In this document: positions 30,722 through 40,593 of the stretch, piece by piece
Position numbering within the stretch: the first letter of the stretch is position 1
Layout: the number at the start of each line of letters is the position of its first letter
DNA from: Pseudocolwellia sp049933045
GTDB lineage: Bacteria > Pseudomonadota > Gammaproteobacteria > Enterobacterales > Alteromonadaceae
DNA length: 64,000 nt
Direction: 5' to 3'
Assembly (NCBI RefSeq): GCF_049933045.1
Contig: NZ_CP187926.1
Span: forward strand, 1,798,001 to 1,862,000
Notes under the pieces: generated by a model
What the model was told of the DNA's origin: nothing
Databases searched by the model: none
Seen by the model: the letters and a program-made list of their open reading frames with translations, nothing else
Made by a program: the position numbers and the translations under genes

Positions 30722-32437
30722 ATGGCCAATACTCATAACGAGAACTCATTTAGTCAAGTAAATGAGGAACAAATGCCAGTTGCAAAAAACAAATTGCATG
30801 GCTGGAAACATTTCGCAGGTTTATATGCTGGGGAGCATGTTGCCGCAACTGAATTTGTGATCGGAGCAACTTTTGTAGCATTGGGTGCTGCAACAAAAGA
30901 TATTTTACTCGGTTTATTAATCGGTAACTTATTAGCAATGATGTCTTGGTGGTTATTAACAGCACCAATCGCTGTTGAAACCCGTTTAAGTTTATACAAT
31001 TACCTGAATAAGATTGCAGGTAATTCAATGACCAAGCTTTATAACTGGGCAAACGTCGTTATATTCTCCGTTATATCCGCAGCGATGATCACCGTATCCT
31101 CCACTGCAGTCAGATTTTTATTCGACATACCTGCGCAGCTTAATTGGTACCCAAGTAGCTTTTGGTTTGTTGCTATCGTTTTAGCTGTAGGCTCTATTGT
31201 AGTGTTTGTTGCTATGTATGGTTTCTCAACAGTAGCTGACTTCTCTAAATTATGTGCGCCTTGGTTGTTTGTTATCTTTATAGCAGGCTCATTTACTCTA
31301 TTCCCTGCGTTATCACATCACGTATTAGGCACAACAACACTAACAGGTTGGGGTGACTTTATGACGATAGGAGATAGCTCTATTTGGACTGGCTTTACTG
31401 GCGACGGTGAAGAAGGCATAGGCTTACTTGAAGTTATTGGTTTCGCATGGGCAGCTAATTCAATTACTCATTTCGGTTTAATCGATATGGCGATATTCCG
31501 TTTTGCTAAACGTAAAAGTTACGGTTTATTCTCTGGTGTTGGTATGTTCTTCGGTCATTACCTAGCATGGATATCTGCAGGTATTATGGGCGCAGGCGCA
31601 GCAGTACTTCTTAAAACCAGCATTACACAATTAGATCCAGGCGATGTTGCTTACCACGCATTAGGTTTAACAGGTTTTGTTATTATTATTATCGCAGGTT
31701 GGACAACAGCTAACGCTAATTTATACCGTGCAGGTTTAGCGGCTCAGTCAATTTTTGTAAATCAATCACGTGAAAGAACAACCGCTATTGTTGGTGTTGT
31801 TACCGTTATTATTGCGTGTTTTCCATTTGTATTCTCTCAAATGTTACCACTATTAACTTACGCAGGTTTATTAGTTGTACCTGTTGGCGGCATCGTATTT
31901 GCTGAGCATGTGTTATTTCCAAAAATAGGTTTAACGCGTTACTGGGCTAAATATCAAAACATATCTCGCAGCGTACCAGCCATAGCAACTTGGGCATTAG
32001 CTTTAGTCTTTGGTTTTGGCTTAAACATTTTAGATGTTATGTCTTTCTACTACTTATTCATCCCTACATGGATTTTCAGTATTGTTATTTACACTGTATT
32101 AGCTAAAAAATATGGCGCAGATAAAGATTACACAAAAGAAGTTGCTGCTGAAAACCTTGAGCAAGAACAAATTATTGCTTACCAAACTGAACAATCAATT
32201 AACGACAAACCTTTTGTTGAAGATACAAGCATATTAAGCAAAATTTTAAATGCAGTATCAACGGTTTCGTTATTAATTATTGCCGCGTTTGCTACTCAAG
32301 TTATGTTCTTCAGTTCAACGATGGACATCTACGATGCAAACAAAGTGCAATTTGAACAATACTGTTTCATTTTCACAATCGTTTACTTTGCTAGTGCTTA
32401 TATGTCTCTTAAGCGTCAAAAAGCATTAAACAATTAA
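30722..32437 (+). CDS. NCS1-like permease (purine/cytosine permease family) in a polyol operon
   Basis: 571 residues with about 12 hydrophobic segments and an extra ~70-residue cytoplasmic loop near 480-530 before the last two helices. The start HGWKHFAGLYAGEHVAATEFVIGATFVALG and the later GWTTANANLYRAGLAAQS, VAYHALGLTGF and GGIVFAEHVLF follow the NCS1/cytosine-purine permease fold, a cation-coupled symporter in the inner membrane. The neighbours are a mannitol-dehydrogenase-family enzyme and fructokinase, with no other transporter. It is therefore the best candidate for uptake of mannitol or a similar hexitol, which is not the classic substrate of this family. Confidence 0.85.
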   Translation: MANTHNENSFSQVNEEQMPVAKNKLHGWKHFAGLYAGEHVAATEFVIGATFVALGAATKDILLGLLIGNLLAMMSWWLLTAPIAVETRLSLYNYLNKIAGNSMTKLYNWANVVIFSVISAAMITVSSTAVRFLFDIPAQLNWYPSSFWFVAIVLAVGSIVVFVAMYGFSTVADFSKLCAPWLFVIFIAGSFTLFPALSHHVLGTTTLTGWGDFMTIGDSSIWTGFTGDGEEGIGLLEVIGFAWAANSITHFGLIDMAIFRFAKRKSYGLFSGVGMFFGHYLAWISAGIMGAGAAVLLKTSITQLDPGDVAYHALGLTGFVIIIIAGWTTANANLYRAGLAAQSIFVNQSRERTTAIVGVVTVIIACFPFVFSQMLPLLTYAGLLVVPVGGIVFAEHVLFPKIGLTRYWAKYQNISRSVPAIATWALALVFGFGLNILDVMSFYYLFIPTWIFSIVIYTVLAKKYGADKDYTKEVAAENLEQEQIIAYQTEQSINDKPFVEDTSILSKILNAVSTVSLLIIAAFATQVMFFSSTMDIYDANKVQFEQYCFIFTIVYFASAYMSLKRQKALNN

Positions 32438-32591
32438 TTAAGAATTGAAACAATAAATACGCGCACATTATCGTTTAGCTTAACTAAATAACACGCTAAT
32501 GTGCTGCGTTTAACATAACAAAATTGAGTAACTACAGTACAGTTACCCAGATTTATTTTTAGGTTTAATCCTATTAAGTAAGGCTAAACAC

Positions 32592-34127
32592 ATGACTACT
32601 ACTCCACTAAATGAAATACAAAGCACTTCGTTAAACCAATTAACATTAGCTAATTTACCTAGCAACATTGATGTTCCTACTTATGATCGTACTAAGCTAA
32701 CAGCAGGTATTGTTCATATTGGCGTAGGTGGTTTTCACCGTGCTCATCAAGCGGTATATATTAATGAATTATTGAAAACTCCAGGTTCTGAACAATGGGG
32801 GATTTGTGGTGTAGGTTTATTAGAAAACAATCGCGGTTTACGTGATATTTTAGTTAAACAAGATTACTTGTATTCTTTAGTGGTACGTCATCCAAATGGC
32901 CAAATAGATAACAAAGTTATTGGTTCGATGATCGACTTCCTTTTCGCACCAGATAACAAACAAGCAGTGATAGACAAACTAGCGCATAACGACACTAAAG
33001 TTGTTTCGTTAACGATTACTGAAGGGGGTTACAACTTAAACCCGATTACAGGTGATTTAGATTTAGAAAACGCAAGCATCATACACGATATTGCTAATCC
33101 TGAAGACCCTACTACAGCATTTGGCTATATCGCTGCGGCATTACAACTACGTAAAAGCCAAGACATGAAGGCTTTCACGGTTCAATCTTGCGACAACATT
33201 CAACATAACGGTGCTGTAACTCGTAAAATGTTACTTACTTTTACACAGCAGCAAGATCTAGAATTAAGCCAATGGATTGAAACTCATGTTGAATTTCCAA
33301 ATGCTATGGTAGATCGCATTACACCTGTAACAACAAAAGCTGACATAGAATACGTTGCTGAAACTTTTGGTTTAACCGACGAATGGCCTATTACTTGTGA
33401 ATCATTCTCACAATGGGTTATTGAAGATAACTTCAGCGATGGTCGCCCTAACTGGGATCTAGCTGGTGCACAATTTGTAACAGACGTAACACCGTTTGAA
33501 AAAATGAAAATACGTTTATTAAACGCAGGTCATTCAGTATTAGGTTTACTCGGTTCAATTCATGGTTACGCAACTATAGATGAAACCGTATCAGACAAAG
33601 ACTTTGCTGAATACTTACGTGCTTTTATGGACTTAGAAGTTACACCATTACTTGATGAATTAGATGGTATCGATTTAGAAGAATACAAAGATACGTTAAT
33701 TGAGCGTTTCTCAAATCCAAATATTAAAGATAGCCTAGCGCGTATTTGTTCTGAAAGTTCAGCTAAGTTACCAAAGTTTTTAATAGCAACTATTAACGAA
33801 AACTTAGCGGTTGGTCGTGACTGTTCATTAGCAACCTTAGTTATAGCTACTTGGTGTTTATACAGCGATAAACAAGTTAACCAAGCATTAGAAACTTTAG
33901 ATATTCAAGATGCAATGCACGATGAGCTTGCTGAGTATGCGCATAAAACAACTGAAGACAAACTCGCTTTCTTAAGAATTAACAGCTTGTTTGCTGATTT
34001 AATTGAACAGCCTGCTTTAAGCAAAGCGTATTCAGAAGCGATTGATGAATTGTATTCTCCAACAAGCAACATCAAAAACATCATGAAAAATACACTTAGC
34101 CAAAAACTAGCAGCGGAGAAGTTATAA
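32592..34127 (+). CDS. Mannitol 2-dehydrogenase family polyol dehydrogenase
   Basis: 511 residues of the long-chain polyol dehydrogenase family. The N-terminal NAD loop is IVHIGVGGFHRAHQAVY. The catalytic triad Lys306-Asn311-His314 lies in KIRLLNAGH, with the same spacing as the K-x4-N-x2-H of Pseudomonas mannitol 2-dehydrogenase. FPNAMVDRITPVTT and FSQWVIEDNF are also present. It should oxidise D-mannitol (or arabinitol/sorbitol) to fructose with NAD+. Its stop overlaps the fructokinase start (TAATG), so the two are translationally coupled, which fits mannitol to fructose to fructose-6-phosphate. Confidence 0.88.
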   Translation: MTTTPLNEIQSTSLNQLTLANLPSNIDVPTYDRTKLTAGIVHIGVGGFHRAHQAVYINELLKTPGSEQWGICGVGLLENNRGLRDILVKQDYLYSLVVRHPNGQIDNKVIGSMIDFLFAPDNKQAVIDKLAHNDTKVVSLTITEGGYNLNPITGDLDLENASIIHDIANPEDPTTAFGYIAAALQLRKSQDMKAFTVQSCDNIQHNGAVTRKMLLTFTQQQDLELSQWIETHVEFPNAMVDRITPVTTKADIEYVAETFGLTDEWPITCESFSQWVIEDNFSDGRPNWDLAGAQFVTDVTPFEKMKIRLLNAGHSVLGLLGSIHGYATIDETVSDKDFAEYLRAFMDLEVTPLLDELDGIDLEEYKDTLIERFSNPNIKDSLARICSESSAKLPKFLIATINENLAVGRDCSLATLVIATWCLYSDKQVNQALETLDIQDAMHDELAEYAHKTTEDKLAFLRINSLFADLIEQPALSKAYSEAIDELYSPTSNIKNIMKNTLSQKLAAEKL

Positions 34128-35047
34128 TGAATAGCTTATTCATCAATGATAAAGCACCAAGCGACATTACCATTAACTGCTTTGGTGAAGTATTATGGGA
34201 TTGTTTTGCTAGTGGCAGACGTTTAGGTGGCGCGCCATTAAACGTATGTTTACGCTTAAACTCTCTTGGTATAAAAGCACAAATGCTAAGTGCCGTAGGT
34301 GATGATGCTTTAGGTCATGAAATTCTTGATCAAATCAAAGATCGACAAATGAACACCGACTTTATTGCCGTTAATTCTGACAAGAAAACCAGCACAGTTG
34401 AAGTGACTTTAGATAAAAGTGGTTCTGCTTCTTATGAAATAGTTGCTGATACAGCTTGGGATAACATAACCTTAACCCCTGCCCTTATTGAGCAAGTAAA
34501 AGCTTCTGACATTTTTGTTTTTGGTAGTTTAATAGGTCGTCAAGAAACCTCATTAAATACCTTAAGAGAGTTGATAAGTGTAGCTAAGTTTAAGATTTTT
34601 GATGTGAACTTACGTAAGCCTCATTACCAACTTGAAACCTTAATTGAACTTATGAAAGTAGCTGATTTTGTTAAGTTAAACGATGATGAACTATACGAAA
34701 TAGCTCATGCTATGGGATCTAAATTCAACTCGTTAGAACAAAACCTAGAGTTTATTGCTGAGAAAACTAATACACCTTATCTTTGTGTTACTAAAGGTTC
34801 GCATGGTGCTTTACTTAAAATCAATGATCAGAACTATTACAACTCAGGCTTTCTTATCAAGGTTGTTGATACGGTAGGCGCTGGTGATTCATTCTTAGGT
34901 TCATTAATCTACCAATTATGTAACACCACCAATGCACAATATGCAGTTAACTTTGCTTGTGCCGTTGGCGCTATGGTGGCACAGAGTCATGGTGCAACAC
35001 CTGAACTACCACTTAAAGACATTGAAGAATTTATGGATCCTGCTTAA
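34127..35047 (+). CDS. Fructokinase (PfkB/ribokinase family)
   Basis: 306 residues. The N-terminal substrate region has CFGEVLWDCFASGRRLGGAPLNVCLRL, and the C-terminal ATP/anion hole has DTVGAGDSFLGSL with the catalytic Asp. DVNLRKPHY and KLNDDEL are further PfkB landmarks of fructokinases. It phosphorylates fructose to fructose-6-phosphate. It is the last gene of the polyol operon, coupled to the dehydrogenase by a one-base overlap and followed by a terminator. Confidence 0.92.
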   Translation: MNSLFINDKAPSDITINCFGEVLWDCFASGRRLGGAPLNVCLRLNSLGIKAQMLSAVGDDALGHEILDQIKDRQMNTDFIAVNSDKKTSTVEVTLDKSGSASYEIVADTAWDNITLTPALIEQVKASDIFVFGSLIGRQETSLNTLRELISVAKFKIFDVNLRKPHYQLETLIELMKVADFVKLNDDELYEIAHAMGSKFNSLEQNLEFIAEKTNTPYLCVTKGSHGALLKINDQNYYNSGFLIKVVDTVGAGDSFLGSLIYQLCNTTNAQYAVNFACAVGAMVAQSHGATPELPLKDIEEFMDPA

Positions 35048-35078
35048 CTTAAACCTTAAGCTCAGTTATAAGTTAATC

Positions 35079-35107
35079 GCCATTACATATTCTGTAGTGG
35101 CTTTTTT
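35079..35107 (+). terminator. Rho-independent terminator of the polyol operon
   Basis: GCCATTACA-tattc-TGTAGTGGC with one G-U pair, followed by six T, begins about 32 bases after the fructokinase stop. Confidence 0.88.
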
Positions 35108-35407
35108 ATCGCTGAAACATTTAGAGCTTTTCAAAATCAGTTAGAACTATTCTCAACGGCTAACACCTTTCACATTTGTTTCACACATTCATATTTACCA
35201 TCACCTTCAACTTCAACTTCTTTATTTCAACCTTATTAAAGTATGTTTAAAGCGTACATTTTCAGTTGAGCTATACAGTTAATAATTATTATCACTTTTA
35301 CCAACTAAAATATTATTTAGAATTATTATTACTTGTCTAATTCTGTACCTTACGGTACATAAATCAAACAATTACCAATCAGTACAAAAAAAACAAAGAG
35401 ATCAAAT
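35108..35407. other. Intergenic region before the redoxin gene
   Basis: About 300 AT-rich bases with no gene or RNA recognised. It should contain the redoxin promoter. Confidence 0.4.
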
Positions 35408-36232
35408 ATGAATACATTAGCATTACTAATTTCACTCACAGGACTTATCGTATTAATTTTAGGTATCACTGTTTATTTTTATAAGCTTATACAAAACAAA
35501 GTACCAAAAACGCCAATCGGCTTACTCTTTTCAATTTTTGTTGCTACTACTTCTGCGATATACGGACTTTACTTATCAATACCTAATGAAATTATTAATG
35601 TTCTCCCTATTGCTGTTCCAGCGATGTTATCCATTATTATAAGTAGCTTATTCTTATTTATGTTTATGAATAAAAAGACACCGTTGGGTAATATCAAAGT
35701 AAAAATAGGTGATTCGATCATTCCTTTTCAAAGTACATCTGCGCAAGGACACGCTTTTTCACAAGAAGATTTAAAAAATAAAAGAATATTACTGAAGTTT
35801 TTTCGAGGCTCTTGGTGTCCATACTGTAGCCGTGAACTTACAATGTTTGATGAAATGCAGAGCGACTTTAACAAATATAATGTAGAAGTTATCGCGCTTT
35901 CTGGTGATAGTGTAGAAGAGGCTATGGCTCATATAAAACGCGATAATTTAGGTCTAACACTATTAGCCGATCCTCAGCTTGATGTGGTCAAAAAATATGG
36001 TGTTGAACATCACAAAGCACTAGGTGCAGACTCGCAAGATGTAATGACTGTTTTTGGTTTACCCTTCCCTAAACTGAATCAATTAAAGTTTAAGTCAATG
36101 TCTATCCCTACATCATTACTGATTGATGAAAATGGTATTATACGCTGGATTGATCAATCTGAAGATTATCGCTTGCGCGCTAGTAATGAACGTATTGTTG
36201 CGGCACTAGAAGAGTGTTTCAATGGAAAATAG
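35408..36232 (+). CDS. Membrane-anchored AhpC/TSA (redoxin) domain protein
   Basis: 274 residues. Three hydrophobic segments (about 3-26, 36-55 and 63-84) anchor the protein in the inner membrane. A redoxin domain of about 180 residues follows, with FFRGSWCPYCSRELTMF holding a CPYC pair, then VIALSGDSVEEA, LLADPQLDVVKKYGVEHH and SIPTSLLIDENGIIRW. It probably acts as a thiol peroxidase or disulfide reductase facing the periplasm. The orientation and reductant cannot be read from sequence. A single gene. Confidence 0.85.
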   Translation: MNTLALLISLTGLIVLILGITVYFYKLIQNKVPKTPIGLLFSIFVATTSAIYGLYLSIPNEIINVLPIAVPAMLSIIISSLFLFMFMNKKTPLGNIKVKIGDSIIPFQSTSAQGHAFSQEDLKNKRILLKFFRGSWCPYCSRELTMFDEMQSDFNKYNVEVIALSGDSVEEAMAHIKRDNLGLTLLADPQLDVVKKYGVEHHKALGADSQDVMTVFGLPFPKLNQLKFKSMSIPTSLLIDENGIIRWIDQSEDYRLRASNERIVAALEECFNGK

Positions 36233-36256
36233 AATAAAAGTACGAGTAATATAGAT

Positions 36257-36292
36257 AAAAAAAAGCTAACTCGAATTGAAGTTAGCTATTTT
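36257..36292 (-). terminator. Terminator between redoxin and hydratase genes
   Basis: AGCTAAC-tcgaattgaa-GTTAGCT with eight A on the left (a U run for the minus-strand hydratase). The right side has only a weak T run for the plus-strand gene. Confidence 0.8.
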
Positions 36293-36322
36293 AATGACTA
36301 TGCGTTGAAGCTTTTTTAAAGC

Positions 36323-37114
36323 TTAAGCAGATTTTTCTATTGTTTTAAATTCAACGCTATATTTGCCTAAACCTTCATAAACAATTTCAGTTGGCTTATC
36401 AAAATCTACTTCAACAATTCCTTTATAAGAACCTGTTGTAATAGCTTCGCCTTTCTTAAAGCTAGTACCACGTTTGCTCATAAAGTTAATTAACCAGTAC
36501 ACAGGTAATTGAGGTAATGGATTAGGATGCTTACCTTCAAGTGCTTTTACTGTATCGTCACCTTCAACTTCTGTTTGAGTAACAGTAATGTTAATTTCAG
36601 CAGCTGCATAAGCTAATGCTTTATCAATTTCAGGTCCAATAAATAAACCTTGGTTTAACATACAATCGGCTAAGCTCTCAGCAAACTCATTACCAGCGTC
36701 TTCATGAAAACGGCTTTGCATTAATTCTAAAGCCATGTAACAACCACCAATAGCGTCATCAATTTCTTGCTCAGAATAATCTTCAGCGCGGGGGGGTAAA
36801 TCTTTATTCAGCATAAAAACGATTTCTGGCTCAATACGAGCTACATTTTTATCCATCATCAGGTGACATACATCACCTGTTTGAACCGTGTTGCTAAAAA
36901 TAGGCGCAACAATAATTTTGTCTTCAGCAAGCGGTAATAAACACTTCCAACCACCTACTGTGTCTGAACGTTGCTTGATCATTTCTTGATGAACCGCTAA
37001 TGCATCTTCAATTGAAGTTGGACGTTCAACTTCTGGTAAACATTGGGCTTTAGTACCTGTAACGCGTCTTGCTAAGTACTGCTGTGCAGCAGTTGAAAAG
37101 TTTTTTGTGCTCAT
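36323..37114 (-). CDS. 2-keto-4-pentenoate hydratase / fumarylacetoacetate hydrolase-like protein
   Basis: 263 residues, similar in length to MhpD/HpcG hydratases. Conserved points are VGGWKCLLPL, the metal-binding ARIEPEIVFMLNKDLPP (E-x-E), GGCYMALELMQSRF, ADCMLNQGLFIGP and SFKKGEAITTGSYKGIVEVD. Relatives hydrate 2-keto-4-pentenoates from aromatic breakdown or cleave acylpyruvates. No aromatic pathway is nearby, so the true substrate is open. A single transcript with its own terminator. Confidence 0.8.
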   Translation of the reverse strand: MSTKNFSTAAQQYLARRVTGTKAQCLPEVERPTSIEDALAVHQEMIKQRSDTVGGWKCLLPLAEDKIIVAPIFSNTVQTGDVCHLMMDKNVARIEPEIVFMLNKDLPPRAEDYSEQEIDDAIGGCYMALELMQSRFHEDAGNEFAESLADCMLNQGLFIGPEIDKALAYAAAEINITVTQTEVEGDDTVKALEGKHPNPLPQLPVYWLINFMSKRGTSFKKGEAITTGSYKGIVEVDFDKPTEIVYEGLGKYSVEFKTIEKSA

Positions 37115-37280
37115 ATTTTAATAGTACTTAATGTTGTGTGAATTAAATTTGCTGAGTAAATGATGAGTTTACTCGAAGTAACTTTACTTTTATATAACTT
37201 AAACAGTTATATAGGATGCTGATTTAATGATGTTTTATCTTAACTTTATTCAGCACCTACACTAATATTGATGAGATAGC

Positions 37281-38642
37281 TTACTCAGAGTCACCGCTGT
37301 TCAACCAGATATCCGCATTGATGGTGGCTTTCTTTTTACGCTTTTTCTTACCTGTGCCTTCAGGCGCAGCCATAGGTTTTGATTGTGCTTCTACTTCAGC
37401 TAACAATGCTTCAATAGTATCTTCATCAACTTCAAAGCCTTCAACTTGTTCACGATCAAGCCAAATTTTATTCTTTTTCTCAATCACTTTAAAGTGATGA
37501 TAATCTTCGTGATCAATCAAAGATAATGCTAACCCTACTTCACCAGCACGACCACTTCGACCAATACGATGCATGTAATCAGACGGGCTTCTTGGTAAAT
37601 CAAAGTTAATAACCACAGGCAGCTTTTCAATATCTAAACCACGTGCAGCAATATCGGTTGCAATCAACACTTCAATTTCGCCATTCTTAAACCCTTCAAG
37701 TACACGGCTACGAGCGCCCTGTCCTTTATCGCCATGAAATACTTCAGCAGTAATACCACGCTTAGAAAGCTTTGAAGCCAAATGTTCACAGCTGTTTTTA
37801 GCATTAACAAAAATAAGCGCTTGTCGCCACGAATATTGAATAATTAAGTGAGCTAACACAGCTGTTTTCTCACCTTTATTCACTTCAAATACGCGTTGTA
37901 CTAAGGTACTTGCATCAGCACTTTGTACTTGTATTTCAATCGGGTTATTCAATAACTCTTGAGTTAACGCTTTAACTTGCTCAGGAAAAGTAGCAGAAAA
38001 TAATAAGGTTTGTTTTTTGCTAGGTAATAAAGCTAATAGCGCGGTTAGCTCTTCAGTAAAACCTAAACTTAACATTCTGTCAGCTTCATCAAGTACTAAG
38101 GTTTTAACTTTATCGAGCTTGATCGCATTACTTGAAATTAAATCGAGTAAACGACCTGGCGTTGCCACCAAAATATCGGTACCACCTCGTAATGCCAACA
38201 TTTGTGTATTAGCTGACACACCACCAAAAACCGCATGTACTTTTATCTCGCCATTAAAATGCACAGCGTAAGACTTAATACTATCGGCAACCTGCTTTGC
38301 TAATTCACGTGTAGGCACCAAAATTAGCTGGGTAACAAAATTACCTTTGGAGCTGGTGTTTTTACCCGAAGATTTTTCAGCGTCTTTACTTTTAGAAAGT
38401 TGCTGTAAAATAGGCAATGCAAAAGTAGCTGTTTTACCTGACCCCGTATTAGCACCACCAATTAAGTCTCGCCCTGCTAATACACTAGGAATAGCTCGCG
38501 CTTGAATAGGTGTTGGTTGCTTATATTCCAGTTCCGTTAAACGTGCTAATAACGGTGGGATAAGACTAAGCTCGGTAAAGCTAGTAGGTGTTGAAGCTAT
38601 GGTTGTAGTATCAGTTGTATCTGTGTTTTTGGCAGAGGTCAT
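37281..38642 (-). CDS. DEAD-box ATP-dependent RNA helicase
   Basis: 453 residues with the whole DEAD-box set: Q motif (FTELSLIPPLLARL...QPTPIQ), motif I ANTGSGKT, Ia PTRELAKQ, II VLDEADRML, III SATFP, IV ALIFVNAK, V ATDIAARGLD and VI HRIGRSGRAG. The tail is Lys-rich (GKKKRKKK), suiting RNA binding. An insert rich in Ser and Lys lies after motif I. It is probably one of the RhlE/SrmB-like helicases for ribosome assembly or RNA decay in the cold. The exact paralogue cannot be assigned. Confidence 0.95.
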   Translation of the reverse strand: MTSAKNTDTTDTTTIASTPTSFTELSLIPPLLARLTELEYKQPTPIQARAIPSVLAGRDLIGGANTGSGKTATFALPILQQLSKSKDAEKSSGKNTSSKGNFVTQLILVPTRELAKQVADSIKSYAVHFNGEIKVHAVFGGVSANTQMLALRGGTDILVATPGRLLDLISSNAIKLDKVKTLVLDEADRMLSLGFTEELTALLALLPSKKQTLLFSATFPEQVKALTQELLNNPIEIQVQSADASTLVQRVFEVNKGEKTAVLAHLIIQYSWRQALIFVNAKNSCEHLASKLSKRGITAEVFHGDKGQGARSRVLEGFKNGEIEVLIATDIAARGLDIEKLPVVINFDLPRSPSDYMHRIGRSGRAGEVGLALSLIDHEDYHHFKVIEKKNKIWLDREQVEGFEVDEDTIEALLAEVEAQSKPMAAPEGTGKKKRKKKATINADIWLNSGDSE

Positions 38643-38845
38643 TAATATAAAGGGCTTAAAGCTAAAATAATTGTGTCTATTTTAGCTTATTTAAGCTCCG
38701 TGGGTTAGATAAATATAAAATCTTATGATGACGATAAAAATAACAAAAGTACGGTGAGTTAATTAATAAGTGTTAACCAACCCAATATGACTTAATTGGG
38801 TTGGGATTACTAAGTACAGTTAAATTATATTTGATGAAGTTAAAC

Positions 38846-39996
38846 TTACATCGCAGAAAGGTAAATCTGGCAAATCTCGTTCTGGCTTGCCTGTTTAGGG
38901 TTAGTTAAACTACAAACATCTTTTAAAGCATTTTCAGCCAATAATGGAATGTCATCTTTCTTAACACCTAGTACAGCTAAGCCTACGGGAATACCTACGT
39001 TCAGAGAAAGCTGTTCGATAGCACTAATAGCTGTATTTGCCCCCTGCTATGCAGACATTCCTGTTACATCAACACCTAAAATATATGCAACATCTTTTAA
39101 GCGTTCAGGACAAACAGATGCATTATATTTTTGTACATGTGGTAAAAGCACCGCATTACATACGCCATGAGGCAAATCATAAAATCCACCAAGTTGATGC
39201 GCCATAGCATGAACATAACCTAACGATGCATTATTAAATGCCATACCAGCCATAAACTGAGCATACGCCATTTGCTCTCGTGCATGAATATTTTCACCAT
39301 CTTCAACAGCAGTAACTAAATTACCTTTAATTAACTGAATAGCTTTTAAGGAAACAGCATCTGTAATTGGTGTTGCGGCTGTGGAAACATAAGCTTCAAC
39401 AGCATGAGTTAATGCGTCCATTCCTGTTGCTGCGGTTAATGGTGCAGGCATTCCCACCATTAATAAAGGATCATTCACAGACAGCATAGGCGTAGTATGC
39501 TTATCCACAATAGCCATTTTTACATGCCTATTTTCATCTGTAATTATCGCAAAACGTGTCATTTCTGAGGCTGTGCCTGCAGTGGTATTAATAGAAATTA
39601 AAGGTAATTGAGGTTTTTTAGATTGATCAAGACCTTCGTAATCACTTATTTCTCCACCATTGCTCGCAACAAGTGCTATGCCTTTAGCGCAGTCATGTGG
39701 AGATCCTCCACCTAAAGAAACAACAAAATCACAATTATTTTCTTTAAGTACCTTTAACCCATCATTCACATTTCCTACAGTAGGGTTAGGTTGTGTTTTA
39801 TCAAAACAATACTTACAATTTTCTGCTGCTCTAGTAAATCGGTGAATTGTTTTACTACACCAAGTTTGTTTAAAGCACTGTCAGTTACAATTAAAGCCTT
39901 TTTAAATCCTTGCTCTTTAATAAAGTTAACAGCCTCTACTAGGCTACCACTTCCCATAATATTCACAGCAGGCATATAAAATGTAGAACTCATCAT
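38846..39996 (-). pseudogene. Iron-containing alcohol dehydrogenase, broken by a frameshift and an in-frame TAG
   Basis: Three pieces in order make one class III alcohol dehydrogenase of about 383 residues (YiaY/FucO-like). The N-terminal part (39996-39775) has MPAVNIMGSGSLVEAV. The middle (39769-39050) has VVSLGGGSPHDCAKGIALVA, the Fe-site His residues in THAVEAYVS and HAMAHQLGGFYDLPHGVCNAVL. A C-terminal part ends at 38846. The first break is one base missing in a T4 run (39803-39806), after which FDKTQPNPTVGNV appears in the next frame. The second is TAG at 39047-39049 in GMSA*QGANTAISAIEQLS, same frame. Inactive as read. Confidence 0.9.
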
Positions 39997-40140
39997 CTTT
40001 TCCTCTAGTTTTAACTATCTCATATTATTTTTAGCACGTGCTTGCATTAATAATATTGATCTAAAACATAGATTTAGTATTCACTCTAGAATTAAAAATA
40101 GGGTAAGCAAAGAGCCCAAAAGTTTGAATCTAAGCTAATA

Positions 40141-40593
40141 TCAGGAATTGTTTTTAGACTTGTTTTTTACAAATCTATTTTCATTTTCTTTAGAAGGAAC
40201 TACACAGGTATCGTACTTTCCAAATAAAGAGTAACGATTCAAAGCAATATGGTCATAAAACCAATTTCTTATAACTTTGGGCAGTATTTTAAATACATAG
40301 AGTAAACGCCAAGGGTAACTAAACTTACGTATAACATTTAAAAAAGCGTCGCTTTTATAAAAACATTGATTCCCTTCTACATATAACATGGTGTCAAAGT
40401 GATCCGTCGGCATATCAAAATACTTTAGTATACTTTGCCCTTCTGGCGATTGAACACTACATAACTTAAAGCGCTGTGGTGTGTCGTACTTAATAATAAA
40501 CTGGCTCCAAATACTACAAAGCTTACATACGCCGTCAAATAAAATAATACAATCATCCGCCTTTACATTAGGTGGATATTTAATAGCCGTCAT
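40141..40593 (-). CDS. DCC family thiol-disulfide oxidoreductase (DUF393)
   Basis: 150 residues. The N-terminal DGVCKLCSIWSQFIIKYD contains the CxxC of the DCC family. Next come FKLCSVQSPEGQSIL, SDAFLNVIRKFSYPWRLLYVFKILPKVIRNWFYDHIALNRYSLFGK, the usual middle of this family. The proteins are predicted thioredoxin-like reductases with no proven partner. The start overlaps the stop of the upstream DoxX-like gene (ATGA), so the two are coupled. Confidence 0.88.
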   Translation of the reverse strand: MTAIKYPPNVKADDCIILFDGVCKLCSIWSQFIIKYDTPQRFKLCSVQSPEGQSILKYFDMPTDHFDTMLYVEGNQCFYKSDAFLNVIRKFSYPWRLLYVFKILPKVIRNWFYDHIALNRYSLFGKYDTCVVPSKENENRFVKNKSKNNS

